From the NCBI RefSeq assembly GCF_000002995.4, contig NW_025062477.1:10512649-10576648 (forward strand): a stretch of 64,000 bases of DNA, given 5' to 3'. Shown here piece after piece: positions 24,908 through 37,654 of the stretch. The stretch is from Brugia malayi. Its lineage: Eukaryota > Nematoda > Chromadorea > Rhabditida > Onchocercidae. Position 1 is the first letter of the stretch, and each line of letters starts with the position of its first letter. Position numbers and translations under genes: made by a program. Below the pieces are notes generated by a model, which made no database searches, was not told where the DNA came from, and worked only from the letters and a program-made list of their open reading frames with translations.

Positions 24908-27900
24908 ATGTCTATAGCAATTGGTATGAATAACAATTAACATTTGCAAAATTGTTTATTTGTTTACAATTAAAAAGTAAACAAATAAATAAACAAAAAA
25001 AAAAAGGAAAGAGTGGAAGAAAAAAAAAGTGAAAACAAAAGAGAAAAAAATAATTGAAAAAAGTTTTTTTTCAAAAAGAGAAAAAATAAAATAGATTTAT
25101 CAAAAATTATCATTTAATTTTTATATTTGTTATGGCCATTACTGCTTCTCAAATTGGTATCAGCTAGCGAACGTGAAGTGAAAGGAAATTGGAGAGATTT
25201 TTATGAAATTGCACCTCAAGTTGAAGAAGCACCAGGACGTTTTCAAGTATGAATTAAATTTTAAATTTCAAAAAAAGAAAAAATTATAAGTTTTAATTAG
25301 TTTAAAATTATCATTTCATTTATTTGTTGTGCTTTTTCCTCTTTTTTTTCCTCTCTCATTTATTATTTATAACAAATTTTATTTATTATATGTTTGTTTT
25401 CATGTACATAAATGGGGAAAAAAAAAGGAGAGAAAAAAAAAAACAACTAAAAATATTTAAAGTGTAATTAAATTAAATCAATTCAAATTTTAAGTAATAA
25501 GAAATAATTCGAAAATGTGAAATTTAAGAATTGATGAAATGAATTAAACTTTTCAAGGTGATCTCATTCAATTGGGAAGAGGTCCAAAAACCATATACTA
25601 TTGCAATATGGCTATTACTTGCTGGGATTGCTAAAATGGGTTTGTTTGTTTATTTATTTATTTGTTTGTTTACAAACTAAAACTTCCTCCTTTAAATCAA
25701 TTAGCTAATTAAAGAAGAAAAAAAATGGTGGAAGTTCTTTTTAACTTTAACTTAATCATGATTTTTTTTTTGCTTGGTTATTACTGCTTAACTGCTCATT
25801 CCTAAATGCAGTTGACGTGAGCATGTGACGTTGACCAGTTGACGTGAGCTTTTGACGTTGATTTACGTTACTGCAATAGAAATGCGTGAATAGATTAGGA
25901 AATTTTGCTTTGTATTTATTAGCAAATATAATATAACATTATTAAAATTTTGTATTGCATTTCTTCTTTTTTTTATTTAATTAATTATATTCTGTTTTTA
26001 GATTTAAAAAAAAAAAAAAGCAAAACGAAACTTAAAAGCATTTTATTATTAAATTTATAAGAAAAAAAAATGCAAAAATACTTCAAATTGCTTATTTAAA
26101 TTAAAAAATTTTCAAATTTTTAGTTTTATTAAGAACAAATTTTAGACAAAAAAAATGCAAAAATACTTCAAATTGCTTATTTAAATTAAAAAAATTTCAA
26201 ATTTTTAGTTTTATTAAGACTTAATTCTTTTTTTTTTAAAAAAAATAAAAAGAAATAATTACATGTATGATCGATTAAACAGTATTTCATATATCAAAAC
26301 GGGTCGCTGATACATTTCCGGATTCATCATTACTAATTGTTGTGGGTCTCATATTGGGTGTTCTGCTTAAATTATCCAATGTTAATGATTCAATATTCAA
26401 TCTGGAAGCAAATGTTTTCTTTCTTTATTTACTACCACCGATTATTTTTGATGCTGGTTACTTCTTTTTTTTTTTTTTAACTTGATCAAATTTTAAAATT
26501 TAAGAATTTTGAAACTTATTCATTATTTTATAATTTTAATCAAAAAAAAAAACATGATTTAATTAATATAGTAATTGAATATGTATATTTTGATAAATAT
26601 TTTTTTTTTAAAACTTGAATTAAAGGAAAAAATAAATGAAATTTTTTTTTTGAATATATCAATTTAAGAAGAGTAATATATAACTTATTATTATTTGAAA
26701 TTATTTATTTGATTAATTACATAGCAAATTCTGTATTTTGCTGAGTTTAATTTCTTTTCTTCATATTTTTAATGGTTATCCTAATAAAATTATCATTTGA
26801 TATGATAAATGATAATTCAATTTTTAAGGTTATTTTATGCCAAATCGAGCTTTATTTGAAAATTTTGGCTCTATATTGGTATTTGCTGTTATCGGAACCA
26901 TATGGAATTGTCTAGCAATTGGTAAGCTTTGCTTTTTTTTTTGTTTTTGCAACTGAATAAAATTACCTAAAATTTTACATACTTCAAAATTTAAAATTTT
27001 AAATTCATAATATTGCAAGTTATTTTAGAACTGAGAAAAGCATATATTGTAACTAATAATCAAAAAGAACAAATTTCTGGCTAAACTCTATGAATCAAAT
27101 TTGATTGTCAAAATTTATAATTTAGAATAGAAAATCATTGATTAAAATTTTGCTAGAAAAATTTTTATAATTTGAAAATTTCCAGGTAAATTAGATCAAT
27201 CAAATTTAATGCTGAAAAGAAAAATAGCACTGTATTCATTTTTTTTCTTTGATCATTTTTTTTTTTTAAAAAAATTTATTAAATAACAATTGCAGTTATA
27301 ATTTTTGATTACTATATTATTATATATCAAATATTTTAATTATTATTTATCATCAAATTATTAATTATTATATTTTAGGTTCATCATTATATGGCCTTGG
27401 CTTATTAAATGTTTTTTCAATTAAATTTTCCATTTTTGAAATTTTCCTCTTTTCGGCATTAATTAGCGCCGTTGATCCGGTAGCTGTAATAGCAGTTTTT
27501 GAAGAGATTCATGTTAATGAAACACTTTTTATAACTGTTTTCGGTGAAGCATTGTTCAACGATGGTATCACTGTGGTATGTCATTTCTAAACCAATCATC
27601 CTAACTAATCAATAATATTAATCGATTAATTGATCAATCATAAAGTATGAATTGATTGATTAATCGTGATATGAATTGATTGTCCAATCATAAGGTATGA
27701 ATTGATTGATCAATCATAAAGTATGAATTGATTGATCAATCGTAAAGTATGAATTGATTGATCAATCATAAAGTATGAATTGATTGATCAAACATAAAGT
27801 ATGAATTGATTGATCAATCATAAAGTATGAATTGATTGATCAATCATAAAGTATGAATTGATTGATCAATCATAAAGTATGAATTGGTTGATCAATCATA

Positions 27901-30900
27901 AAGTATGAATTGATTGATCAATCATAAAGTATGAATTGATTGATCAATCATAAAGTATGAATTGATTGATCAATCATAAAGTATGAATTGATTGATCAAT
28001 CATAAAGTATGAATTGATTGATCAATCATAAAGTATGAATTGATTGATCAATCATAAAGTATGAATTGATTGACCACTCATAAAGTAAATGTTCAATTAC
28101 AAATTATACTCGGAAAAAAGCAAAATGCTCTAAAAAATTTTCAAAGTATTAGCAGTTTAATTATGAATACATATTAAAAAAGTATGTTTATTTTTATTTT
28201 TAAAAATTATTTATTTTAAATTTATATTTTCCCTACATTTTATTTTTGTTCTAAATTTAAACTTCAAATTTAGAATAAATTAGAAATGAATAAGATAATA
28301 AACCCAAATATTATTTTATTTTGGTATTTAATTGTTATTTTTAAATAGCAAAAAAAAAAAAAAATAATAATTTGAGAAAGATGAAAAAAAAGAAAAACAA
28401 AGTAATTTATCTTTTTTTGATATATAATTAAATAAATTTGTTGAATTTTATTTGATATGAATTTTAAATAATTTGAATTTTAGCTTACAACAAAATATTC
28501 TATTCTTTTTTTTTTTTGAAAAAAAATTATACTTTCATTTAGGTACTCTATCAAATGTTTCGTAAATTTGTACTTATTGGAAAAGATAAGTTAATACCAA
28601 TTGATTATTTTTCTGGTGGTATAAGTTTCTTTGTAATTGGTCTCGGTGGTACAGCAATTGGTCTTTTTTATGCATTTATTGTTAGTTTTATCACTAAGTG
28701 AGTTTTTTTTTTTTCATTTTTTAATTTTTTATTTTGATTAAAAAATTTTTAAATTCCTAAAATTTGATGAAATTTGACTAAATTAAACAATTGATATACT
28801 TACTATTCATTCTAAATTTTAATAATATATAAAATATTTGAAATTTTTGTTTGTTTTAAATATTTCACATCAAAAAATGGCGAATTTTTTTTTTTGAAAA
28901 TTTGTTGATTAAAGATTTGTCAAATTTGTGATTAATTTTGCAAAAAAATTTTGCAATTAATTAATTTTTCTTTACAGCATACATGTTAGGAAAAAACTTT
29001 AACGTTAAAAAAAAAAATGAAAAATTTAAAAGTTTAAAATTTGAAATTGAAAAAAGAAAAAATTCATCAATTATAGATATACAGATAAAGTTAAAATATT
29101 GAATCCAATTTTTATATTTCTAATACCATATATGGCATATCTAACTGGTGAAATGTTTGGTCTATCATCCATTTTAGCGTATGTCATTTTTTTTTAATTT
29201 TTTTAATAAAATATTTCATAAAAATTATTTGGCTTATAAAAAATTATAAAATTTTTGCTTATTAAATTATCAGAACTTTTAGAAAATTTTCTAAATCAAT
29301 CATATTTTAATTTTTATATTCTTATAATTTCATAAATTAAAAATGAAAAAAAGCAGAAATTGAAATTTAAGATATTAATTTATATAAGTTAAAGAACAAA
29401 TATTTACATAAATTAAAGAAAAAAAATCGATTATTAACTTTAAAAATTTGCAAATAATTTTTTTTTTTTTGTTGTAAAATTAAAAAATTTTAGAATTGTT
29501 GCATGTGGTATGGCTATGAAACAATATGTTAAAGGTAATATTACTGCAACAGCTGCAACATCTGTAAAATATTTCACAAAAATGTTAGCACAAATTTGTG
29601 AAACAGTAATTTTTATGTTTCTTGGCTTGTCAACAATTTCAAGTAAACATCACTGGGATTTACCATTTATTGTACTTACAATTATTTTCTGTTTGGTTTA
29701 TCGCAGTATTGGTATGTTATCATTTTAATTTTTTTTTTTAAAAAAAAAACATTTGTTCCTTTTTTTTTTTTTTAAATTGTCAAAATTTTGATAAAAAAAA
29801 TTTTTTTTAGTCTTTTTAAATTTACTTTTAACAAAAATTTTTATCAAAAAAAAAAAAAAAAAGATAAAAATTTGTATTCATTTGAAAATTTGTTAAAATT
29901 TTAAAGTGAATTTTATAATTTTTGTATTTTTTTTAGCTAATTTTTTTTTTTTGTTAATACTAAATTAAGAAATGTCTTAAAATTGGTAATTTTACGGATG
30001 AAATAAAAAATAAAAGTTTGTAGGTGTCATTGTACAATGTGCTATACTGAATCGTTTCCGGAAACAAAGTTTTACTCGTGTTGATCAATTCATTTTATGT
30101 TACGGTGGTTTACGTGGTGCAATTGCATTCGGTTTAGTAGTTTCAATGCCGAATAATATTCATGCTAAAAGTATGTTCACAACAGCCTGTATAGCTGTCA
30201 TCTACTTCACCGTTTTTCTACAAGTTAGTTTGTGATAGTTTCAATTTCCGGATCCGGTAATGTAATTAAAATCAATTGGTCTTTTTGTTTTATTGGAAGA
30301 ATTTTTTGCATACAATCGTTATAATTTTATATTTTTATATAATTTTAGTGATAATCTTTTTTTTTTTTTTTTTTTTTAAATCATTTTACCATTTCTTTAA
30401 TCATTTTATTGCTTTCATATTTTTTAAAATCATTTTATCATTTTCCTTTTTTCGTTTTTTTTTTTAATCATTTTATTATTTTTATAGTTCTTTAATCATT
30501 TTATCATTTTTATCATTTCTTTCTTATTTTTAATATCAAACCTACATCATAATCAATGATAAAAATTCAAAAATAAAATAATTTAACGCAATTTTTAATA
30601 GGATAAAAATAACTTATTATATAGCATATTTATAAATAACAGCTTTTTTTTCTTTTTTCATATATCTAAAATTTTTTCCATATATTAAAAATTTTTTAGA
30701 GAAAAAAATAAACAAAAAACTTTCTGAAAAGAATTGAAAAAATGGATAAAAAATTCCATTTTAAAATTTAATTTTTAAATTTATGATAAATGGTAAATTG
30801 AATTTACAGGGAATAACAATTCGGCCGTTAGCAACTTATTTAAACATTGAAAGGGAAGCAGAAGAAGGTCCAACAATGATACAAAGTGTTTATATGCGAG

Positions 30901-32305
30901 TACGATTAAATAATCTTTAGTTTTAATTAATGAATTTGTAATTTCAAAATTGAATTCATTTCTTTTTCTTTTTTTTTTCTTGCAAACAAAATAAGTTAGA
31001 GATTAAAAATTATAGTTTGAAAATTTTTTACATTCTTATATTTTTAATAAAACAAAGAGAAGCTAATAAATATCACAATTCCATTTTTATTTTTTTTTTT
31101 CACGGACAAAAAATTATCAAAATAAATTACAAATAAAATAAGTTAGAAATTACAAATATACTAAATTTAGCATTTTAGTGAAAGTCCAAAAAATTTTGTT
31201 CGTTTAATTTATTTTGTAATTCTTTGCTTACGAAAAATTAACAAAGATTATTTTTATCTTTCCTTAATTCTAGTAAAATCAAAAAATTTGTTAGCTGCAG
31301 TACTTGAAAAGAAGAAGAAAAAAATAAAAAGTTAATAAAATTTTTCAAATTTATAATTTTGTATGAAAAGGAAAATTAAAAAAACTAAAATTTATGTATT
31401 TTAATTTTAAGTATTTCGATTATACAATGGCTGGTGTTGAAGATATTGCCGGACAAAAAGGATATAATTCAATACGTGATGCGTTAGTTTATCAAATTTT
31501 ATCTACTTTTTTTCTTTTTAATTTTAATTCTTTTTTTTTAATTTACTAATTAATTCATTCACCTTTTTTCAAAATCATTTTTAATATAAAATTATTGGAC
31601 AAATTTTATAGTTTTAATCAGAATAGATGTAGCAAATTCAAATTTTAAAAATTTCATTGGAACTATTTGTCAAAAATTTAATAATCTAAAATTACTTCAT
31701 TTATAATCATAAAAATAAAAAAAAAGTTTCTCAAACTTTATTTCAAATTTTCTTTGAACAATTGAAAGTTTACTAACTCTAGAATTTTAAATAGTATTTG
31801 AATTTGCTTAAATAAATTAAATATTAATATTTTTCTCTACTTTTTTCTTTTTTACTTTCGCTTGAAATTATTCAAATTTAACAAAATTGAATTACTAACA
31901 CCTTTTTCTCTCTTTTTTTTTGCGCTGAAATAAATATTAATAAATAATTCATATAAAATTATCAACAAACAATCAAAATTCTTCAAATTAAATAAATGAA
32001 AAATACAAGAAAAAAAAAAGAAAAAATGAAGTATCAGAATAAGTAAATGCAATTAAATTTTTAAAATTTGACAATTGCTAATATATGCACCGAATAATTT
32101 TTTAAAAATTTTAATTTTTATTTCAAAAAAGAATAAAAAAAAAATTAAATTTTTGTTTTTTAATCAAAACACAACTTTTTGTTGTTCTTTTTTTTATTCC
32201 AAGCATAAATTTGAATTGAATAGTCAGCAAGAATTCATGATTTGAAGAATTCATTAGTTGAAAAAATGGAAAAAAAACGGCAGAGAAAGGTTAACAGAGG
32301 GAGAA

Positions 32306-32341
<36 letters not shown>

Positions 32342-34214
32342 AGAAAGAAAGACAATAGCTATTGATGAAAAAATTAAAAATTTTAGTTTTGAAAGGTTAA
32401 ATGCAACAATCTTTCGACCGTTATTGATGCGAAATCAGAAGCCACATCAATTTGATGCATCAAAAATCATTCGAGCCTATACAAAAATAACATTAAAAGA
32501 AGCCATGGAAATGGCCTGTGATATTAAGCCTAATATTAATGTGCCAAGAAAATCGTAAGTTTTTCTTTTTCAAATTTTTTGAAATTAATTTTATACTAGA
32601 CGAACATTTTTTACATTTTTCCTGCTAACTTTTTCTCTCTTTTTTATGAGAGATAATAAATGATTGATATTTGTATTTTTGCATTTCTGATGCTGAGGAA
32701 AATATTCGGAACTTTCTGTTCATACCGGATTTATTTTCGGATTTCTGAATTAATTTTATGCTGAGCAGCTTTTTTTTTTTTCATATTTACAATATGAATG
32801 AAATATTTGTTAAATATTATTAATGCACTATTTAATTTTAACCATTTAATATATTTTAATAGGCTATTTCAATTGTTGAATTGCATTTTAAAATTTCTAA
32901 AAAACAATCAAAAATAGATTATTATATTTAATAACTAAATAATTAATATTAGAATTAAAATTTGTAAAATTTTATAGAATACATTAAATTTATGTTGTCT
33001 AAAATTTATGATAAATTTGTAAGTATATAATTTTTCTTTTTTTTTGTGCTAAATGTTAAAAGATACTTTAAAAGGTCATATGATAAGGTCATTGTGTGAA
33101 AAGGAAGATGTGGTAAAATTTAAGAAAAGTATTATTTTGTAGGAAAAGTGTATCTGATGGTCTTGGTGTAGCTTCATCAGCTTATAACAATTTTGAATAT
33201 TTATTTGATGAAAAATCTGAACCAAATGATCCAACAAATTTAAGGATTGAACTTGCAAAAGTAATTAATTATTGATTATTTCTTTCAGAATTAATTATTT
33301 GAATATAATTTAATTTTTTCATATTTATAAAATTTATCATGAATTAATGCAAGAAAAAAAAGTTATTCGTTTTTTTTTTTTTTTTTACCTCTAAGTATTA
33401 ATTATTAAGTTTGATATTTACGTTCTTTTTTGTTCTTTTTTTTATGAGATACTAAAAATAATTAAGCAATTCATTAATGTAAAAAAGAATTTTAATTTAT
33501 ATTTCAGTTTTTTTTTTCTTTTACTAGCAAAATTTTAAATTTTAAATTGTTTAAAGAATATTAATTTTTATTTTTTATAGTATATGACATCAAATGAAAA
33601 TACAGAAGCATTATATCGTATGTTCAGTCAATTATTAGATCGTAAACTTCGTGAATTAAAAAAAGATCAAAGTACAATGGATGAGAATGGTGATGATATT
33701 AAGGAAGATTATATGGCAGAATTTATTAAACCTGGTACCAGTGTTTCAACAATTGATCTTACAGATGTATGCTTATTAGTTTTCTTTTTTTAATTTTTAA
33801 TTTTTATTGAACTAAAAAGTGTGAAAAAAAAAAGTAAATAAATATATTAGTAATAAGAAGAAAGAAAAATTTTTTTTCTAAAATTGAATATTAAAAGATA
33901 GTAATATCGATTAATTTGATTTTTTTTTTTTTTTTTTTTCAATTTTGCTTCAATTCTTTTTTTAAATGCATCTTTAATCAATTTTCTTTCAACACATTAT
34001 TTTATATATATATATGCTTTAAAGTTTTTATTAGATTATCAAAAGTTTCATTTCATTTTCATTTTTTTTTTTTTGTTGGCCAACCAATTTCAACACAGTC
34101 TTTTTCTTTTAGGTTGGCAAATTAGCGCCACGTTCAATGTCAAATCCGCTTCGTGATAGTATAAGACGACGAAGACGAATAGCTAGAAGTCAAAGTATGG
34201 GAAATTATATTTGA
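24908..34214 (+). CDS. nhx: Na+/H+ exchanger, SLC9/NHX family (684 aa, 16 exons)
   Basis: Plasma-membrane-type sodium/proton antiporter for pH and Na+ balance. Exons: 24908-24923, 25164-25246, 25558-25639, 26283-26456, 26829-26921, 27379-27575, 28543-28697, 29077-29178, 29494-29711, 30024-30223, 30810-30899, 31412-31482, 32387-32554, 33143-33260, 33581-33766, 34113-34214. All phases agree and all introns are GT-AG. Family motifs (approximate residues): [10 protein letters not shown] (110-119), [14 protein letters not shown] (179-192), FGEALFND with the transport Asn-Asp pair (204-211), and [10 protein letters not shown] (401-410). About a dozen hydrophobic segments are followed by a cytoplasmic tail from about 450 (YFDYTMAG, then a basic SIRRRRR near the end). 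Length fits the family. The start is the first ATG after an acceptor-like TTTTACAG; no signal peptide is seen. The gene looks intact. The nearest C. elegans NHX paralogue was not determined. Confidence 0.95.
25810..25862 (+). promoter_or_regulatory. Duplicated TGACGT motif cluster in exchanger intron 3
   Basis: Two 27-bp tandem copies hold four TGACGT cores (25813, 25826, 25840, 25853), two of them as TGACGTGAGC. TGACGT is the half-site for CREB/ATF-type bZIP factors, and TGACGTG resembles unfolded-protein-response elements. Enhancer function is inference. Confidence 0.4.
26062..26223. repeat. 85-bp tandem duplication in exchanger intron 3
   Basis: A block containing ATGCAAAAATACTTC and the following AT-rich sequence occurs twice at an 85-base offset with one or two differences. 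Recent local duplication in the intron. Confidence 0.85.
27625..28085. repeat. 26-bp palindromic minisatellite in exchanger intron 6
   Basis: About 17 tandem copies of a 26-bp unit. Each unit contains the perfect 14-bp palindrome TGATTGATCAATCA followed by TAAAGTATGAAT. The central copies are identical and the edge copies have single changes, as expected from unequal exchange. Confidence 0.95.
32297..32352. repeat. (GA)n microsatellite in exchanger intron 12
   Basis: Purine-only GA/GGA tract just upstream of exon 13. Confidence 0.85.
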
Positions 34215-34332
34215 AAAAAAAAAAAAAAATCTTTTATTATTATTATTTTATATATATATGCTTTAAAGTTTTTATTAGATTATCGAAAGTTTCATTTCAT
34301 TTTCACTTTTTTTTTTTTGTTGGCCAACCAAT
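33995..34332. repeat. Direct repeat flanking the last exchanger exon
   Basis: About 88 bases near 33995-34086 (last intron), ending TTGTTGGCCAACCA, recur near 34243-34332 just after the stop codon with two or three differences. The last exon (34113-34214) lies between the copies. Confidence 0.8.
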
Positions 34333-36335
34333 AATGAGCTTATTTTAATGCTATTTTACTCGTTACATATACTCATACTTTTCATTTTTCGTTTATTAAA
34401 AATGATATCATGAATTTTTATTTATAATTATTATTTTAATGATTGATATTATTATCATTATTGTTCAATAGTAATATATTTGGTAAAATGTATCATCAAA
34501 TTGTCAAAATTTATTAAATTTGCATAATTTCAAAATTATGACAAGCAATAAATTAAAAATGAATATAAATCTGCAAAAAAAAAAGACTTTTAGCAGTTTT
34601 TTTTTATTAAATTTATTTTCATCGTTGTACATATACTAATTTAAATTATGTATTTATATATATATATATATATATTAATTTCAAAAAATTTTTTCCTTTT
34701 AAAGAAAAAAAAAGACTTTTTGCTCTGTTTATTTGACTTACTTTTAATGTTTTATAACTGATATTATTTGATTAATTTGTATGACTTTTAATTATACATA
34801 CTTATATAATTATAAGAACAAAAGGAAAATTTATTATAAAAATTGATTACTAAAATTAAAGTTAAAAAAAAAACAAAAAAATTAAAGAGTTTATTCAGTT
34901 ATTCTTTATTCAAACAAATATACTATTTTAGAACAAAAATTTAAAGCAAATTCAAATTGAAAATTACAGCAAAATTACATCGATCATTTTTTTTTTTTTT
35001 TTTTTGTTAAATAAAAATCTTTTGAAATATTTTAAATTTGGAAAAATTATCGACTTAAAATACTCTAATATATAATTTCGCATATTATATATTATATATA
35101 AATTATCTAACATTGATTATTGCAATGTTTTTCGTTTTCTTTCTTTTTTTTTTTTTTTTTTAATTTATGATATTAATAACTTTGCTAAACTAAAAATTTT
35201 ATGGTTTGTCTTGACAAAAATGCAACAGACGCATAGAACAGACTTATATAAACGTGTATGTCACGCACATATGCACACGTACGTTGCATTTGCAGAAATT
35301 ATCTATTTAATGTTTTAAAAACGAAATTAATCTCTAAATTTTATAAAATGGGAAAATGACGAAAGTTTGATTTTAATTGTTAAATTTATTTTTTAATAAT
35401 TTAGTTTTTTTTTTTAAAACATGCATCAAGTTTTGCAAAATTTTGTGTAAAAATATTGCAAATAAGCTACATTTTTTAATTTAACTGATTAACATTTCAA
35501 AATAATTTATTGTAAATTCATTTAGAAATGTCATTTAGCAAAGTTTTGAGATTAATTTCATTTTTCAAATCATTTTTTTTTTTTTTAAATATCATTTTGT
35601 GATGTATATAAGTTTATAAAAATGTTAAAGAAAGAAATAAAACTTTGTATTTTTTTTAAATTTGAAATTCAATTTTAATACATAAATGAAATTAAAACTA
35701 CGAGAAGAAAATGTTGAAATTGTAAATTTATAACAATTATACTTTTTGTTTAACAAATTTAAATGTTTCCTCTTTTATTTTAATGTTATTTGCTACCGTT
35801 TTTTCTTTATCTTTTATTTATTAGATTTTTGAAGGTTTTTTTTTTTTTTTCAAATTAGAAAACAATTTAAGAATTAAATTAGAAACAGTTGTAAATGATT
35901 TACTGAACGTTTAGATATTAGGAAAAACACGAAAATAAGCACAGTTTAAAAAAAGAAAAATATATAAATTTAAAATTTTTTATAAAACTCTTTCTTTTCT
36001 ATCTTTCAAATTAAATTTTACAATGCTTCTGATCATACCGACGATTAATATCAATTAAATTTGAAATCAAATACTTATCAATGATAAGTAACATATTTAT
36101 TTGAAATTGATGTTTATAGAAATAAATTTTCATTGACATATTTTTAGCAAATGAAAAAAAAAAAAAGAGAAAAAGCATAAATTTAAAATTTAAATGAAAT
36201 AAATGATATTTGAGTTTTTTATTTTTCTTTTGAAATTTAAGAAAATAAAAATATTTTGTATATTGTATGAATAAATTCATTTATTAATTTTTCTTTCATT
36301 TTTGATGACATGTGACACTTTTAATTTTTAATTAG
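34333..36335. other. 3' flank of the exchanger, no further gene seen
   Basis: AT-rich DNA with an (AT)n run near 34652-34675. A patch at 35223-35290 is less AT-rich and holds an inverted ACGTGT/ACACGT pair, but no reading frame or known RNA was recognised. Confidence 0.4.
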
Positions 36336-36403
36336 AATTGTTTGAAGTATCCAATAACCAAGGACATACGATAGAATGTAATGAGTTACAAGAAGTAATT
36401 TAA
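36336..36403 (+). other. Possible alternative last exon of the exchanger
   Basis: A less AT-rich island preceded by an ATTAG acceptor. If an internal donor in exon 16 (GTATGG at 34195) is used, the phase fits: the tail would read ...SQ then KLFEVSNNQGHTIECNELQE, two further codons and TAA at 36401-36403. This would replace the SMGNYI end of the main form. The intron would be about 2.1 kb. The frame is open and codon use is coding-like, but there is no independent support. Confidence 0.35.
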
Positions 36404-36680
36404 ATTCTTTAATTTATTAAATTAAATCTATAAAAAAGCGACATAGAGAGAAATGTAAAAGTGATAAAGAATAACGATAACAAATAGATGCAAAATCTTT
36501 ACAAAAATTTTGATATTTTGCTACAAAAAATTTAACATTAATGAAAATTTTAATTGTTATTTCATAGTTCTTTTTTCTTCATACTTCAATGATAAATTTG
36601 ACAAAATTTCTAATTTAAACAAAATTTCACTGATAATTACTGTGATAATCACTTGCTTATCACTCGTTAGTTCCCAAAAA

Positions 36681-37654
36681 TTATTTTCGATTGAATTGTT
36701 CACGCTTCACATGATATATATAACATTTACAGTTTTTTTTGCGAATAAACTGAAATTTATTTATATTTTAATTCATTGCTCTTTTTTTTAAATTCATTTT
36801 ATTTACTTATTTGCTTATTTTTTCATCCTTTTTTAAAAAAAAAAAAAAAAAAATAAACTAATAATACAATGAGACTTACATTTGAATCAAATGAAATTGT
36901 ATGTGATTTCTTTTTTTTTCCATCCAATTTATTTTGTTTTTCAATTCTTTTAATTTCTTTTACCAATTCTTTCATTTCCTAAATAACGCTTAATAATGAT
37001 TCAAATATTTTGAAAAAATTTATAACTAAAAAGATTGAATTTAATTTTCAAAATACTCTAAACAATAAATTTTAATTGGAAATTTGAAATGATATTTATA
37101 ATATAGCAAGAGTAATATAAAATATTACTACTAATTGAAAATGAAAATATATAAATACTAACTAAGCTAACCATTAAATATCGCATTAAATTTTTGATCA
37201 AAAATTTTTCATTTTTAACAGATGAAATTCCATTTAATTTTATATCATTTTCCAAAATTTGAATTAATTCGCTAATTTTATTTGTCATCTCCACTATATT
37301 CATACATTCAATTTCTTTTAAACTTTCTTTTATTACATTCATATCCTGAAAAAAAAATATCAAATTTAGTATTATTATTATCATGATTTTTTTTTTTTAT
37401 TAAGCTCAAATTATCATTTATTTTTTTTTCTTTCTTCTTTCATTGCTTTATTTATGCTATAAAATATAATAAAACTAATGTGAATGAAATTTAAACAAAG
37501 AGAAAAAAAAAAGAGAAATATTTCTAAATTTTGTAAAAAATTTGATAAAATTTTCAAACAATCGATTGTTTACCCAAATATTTTCGGTTCTATGATTTAT
37601 AGTAGAAATGGACGTTGAAGTTGTACGATTAGGTGAAGAAGGAGCAAAAAACAT
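36681..37654 (-). CDS. Probable coiled-coil protein (140 aa, four exons), unrecognised
   Basis: Exons in transcript order: 37574-37654, 37172-37345, 36880-36978, 36681-36749 (423 nt). All introns are phase 0 GT-AG with good acceptors (TTTTTTTTCAG, TTATTTAG, ATTTCAG). The N-terminal exon is Ser/Thr-rich (SSPNRTTSTSIST). Exons 2 and 3 are charged with heptad-like spacing (IKESLKEIE, ISELIQILEND, MKELVKEIKRIEKQNK), suggesting a coiled coil, then a Lys run. The last exon (FIRKKNCKCYIYHVKREQF) is the least certain. No signal peptide or membrane segment, so a cytosolic or nuclear adaptor or complex subunit is plausible, but I cannot name the family. It is transcribed towards the exchanger. Confidence 0.6.

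Noticed and set aside
27625..28085. CRISPR-like regular array
   Set aside because: The units are contiguous with no unique spacers, lie in a eukaryotic intron, and form a minisatellite.
36510..36791. 93-codon plus-strand ORF
   Set aside because: Begins without a normal ATG and is antisense to the last exon of the minus-strand coiled-coil gene.
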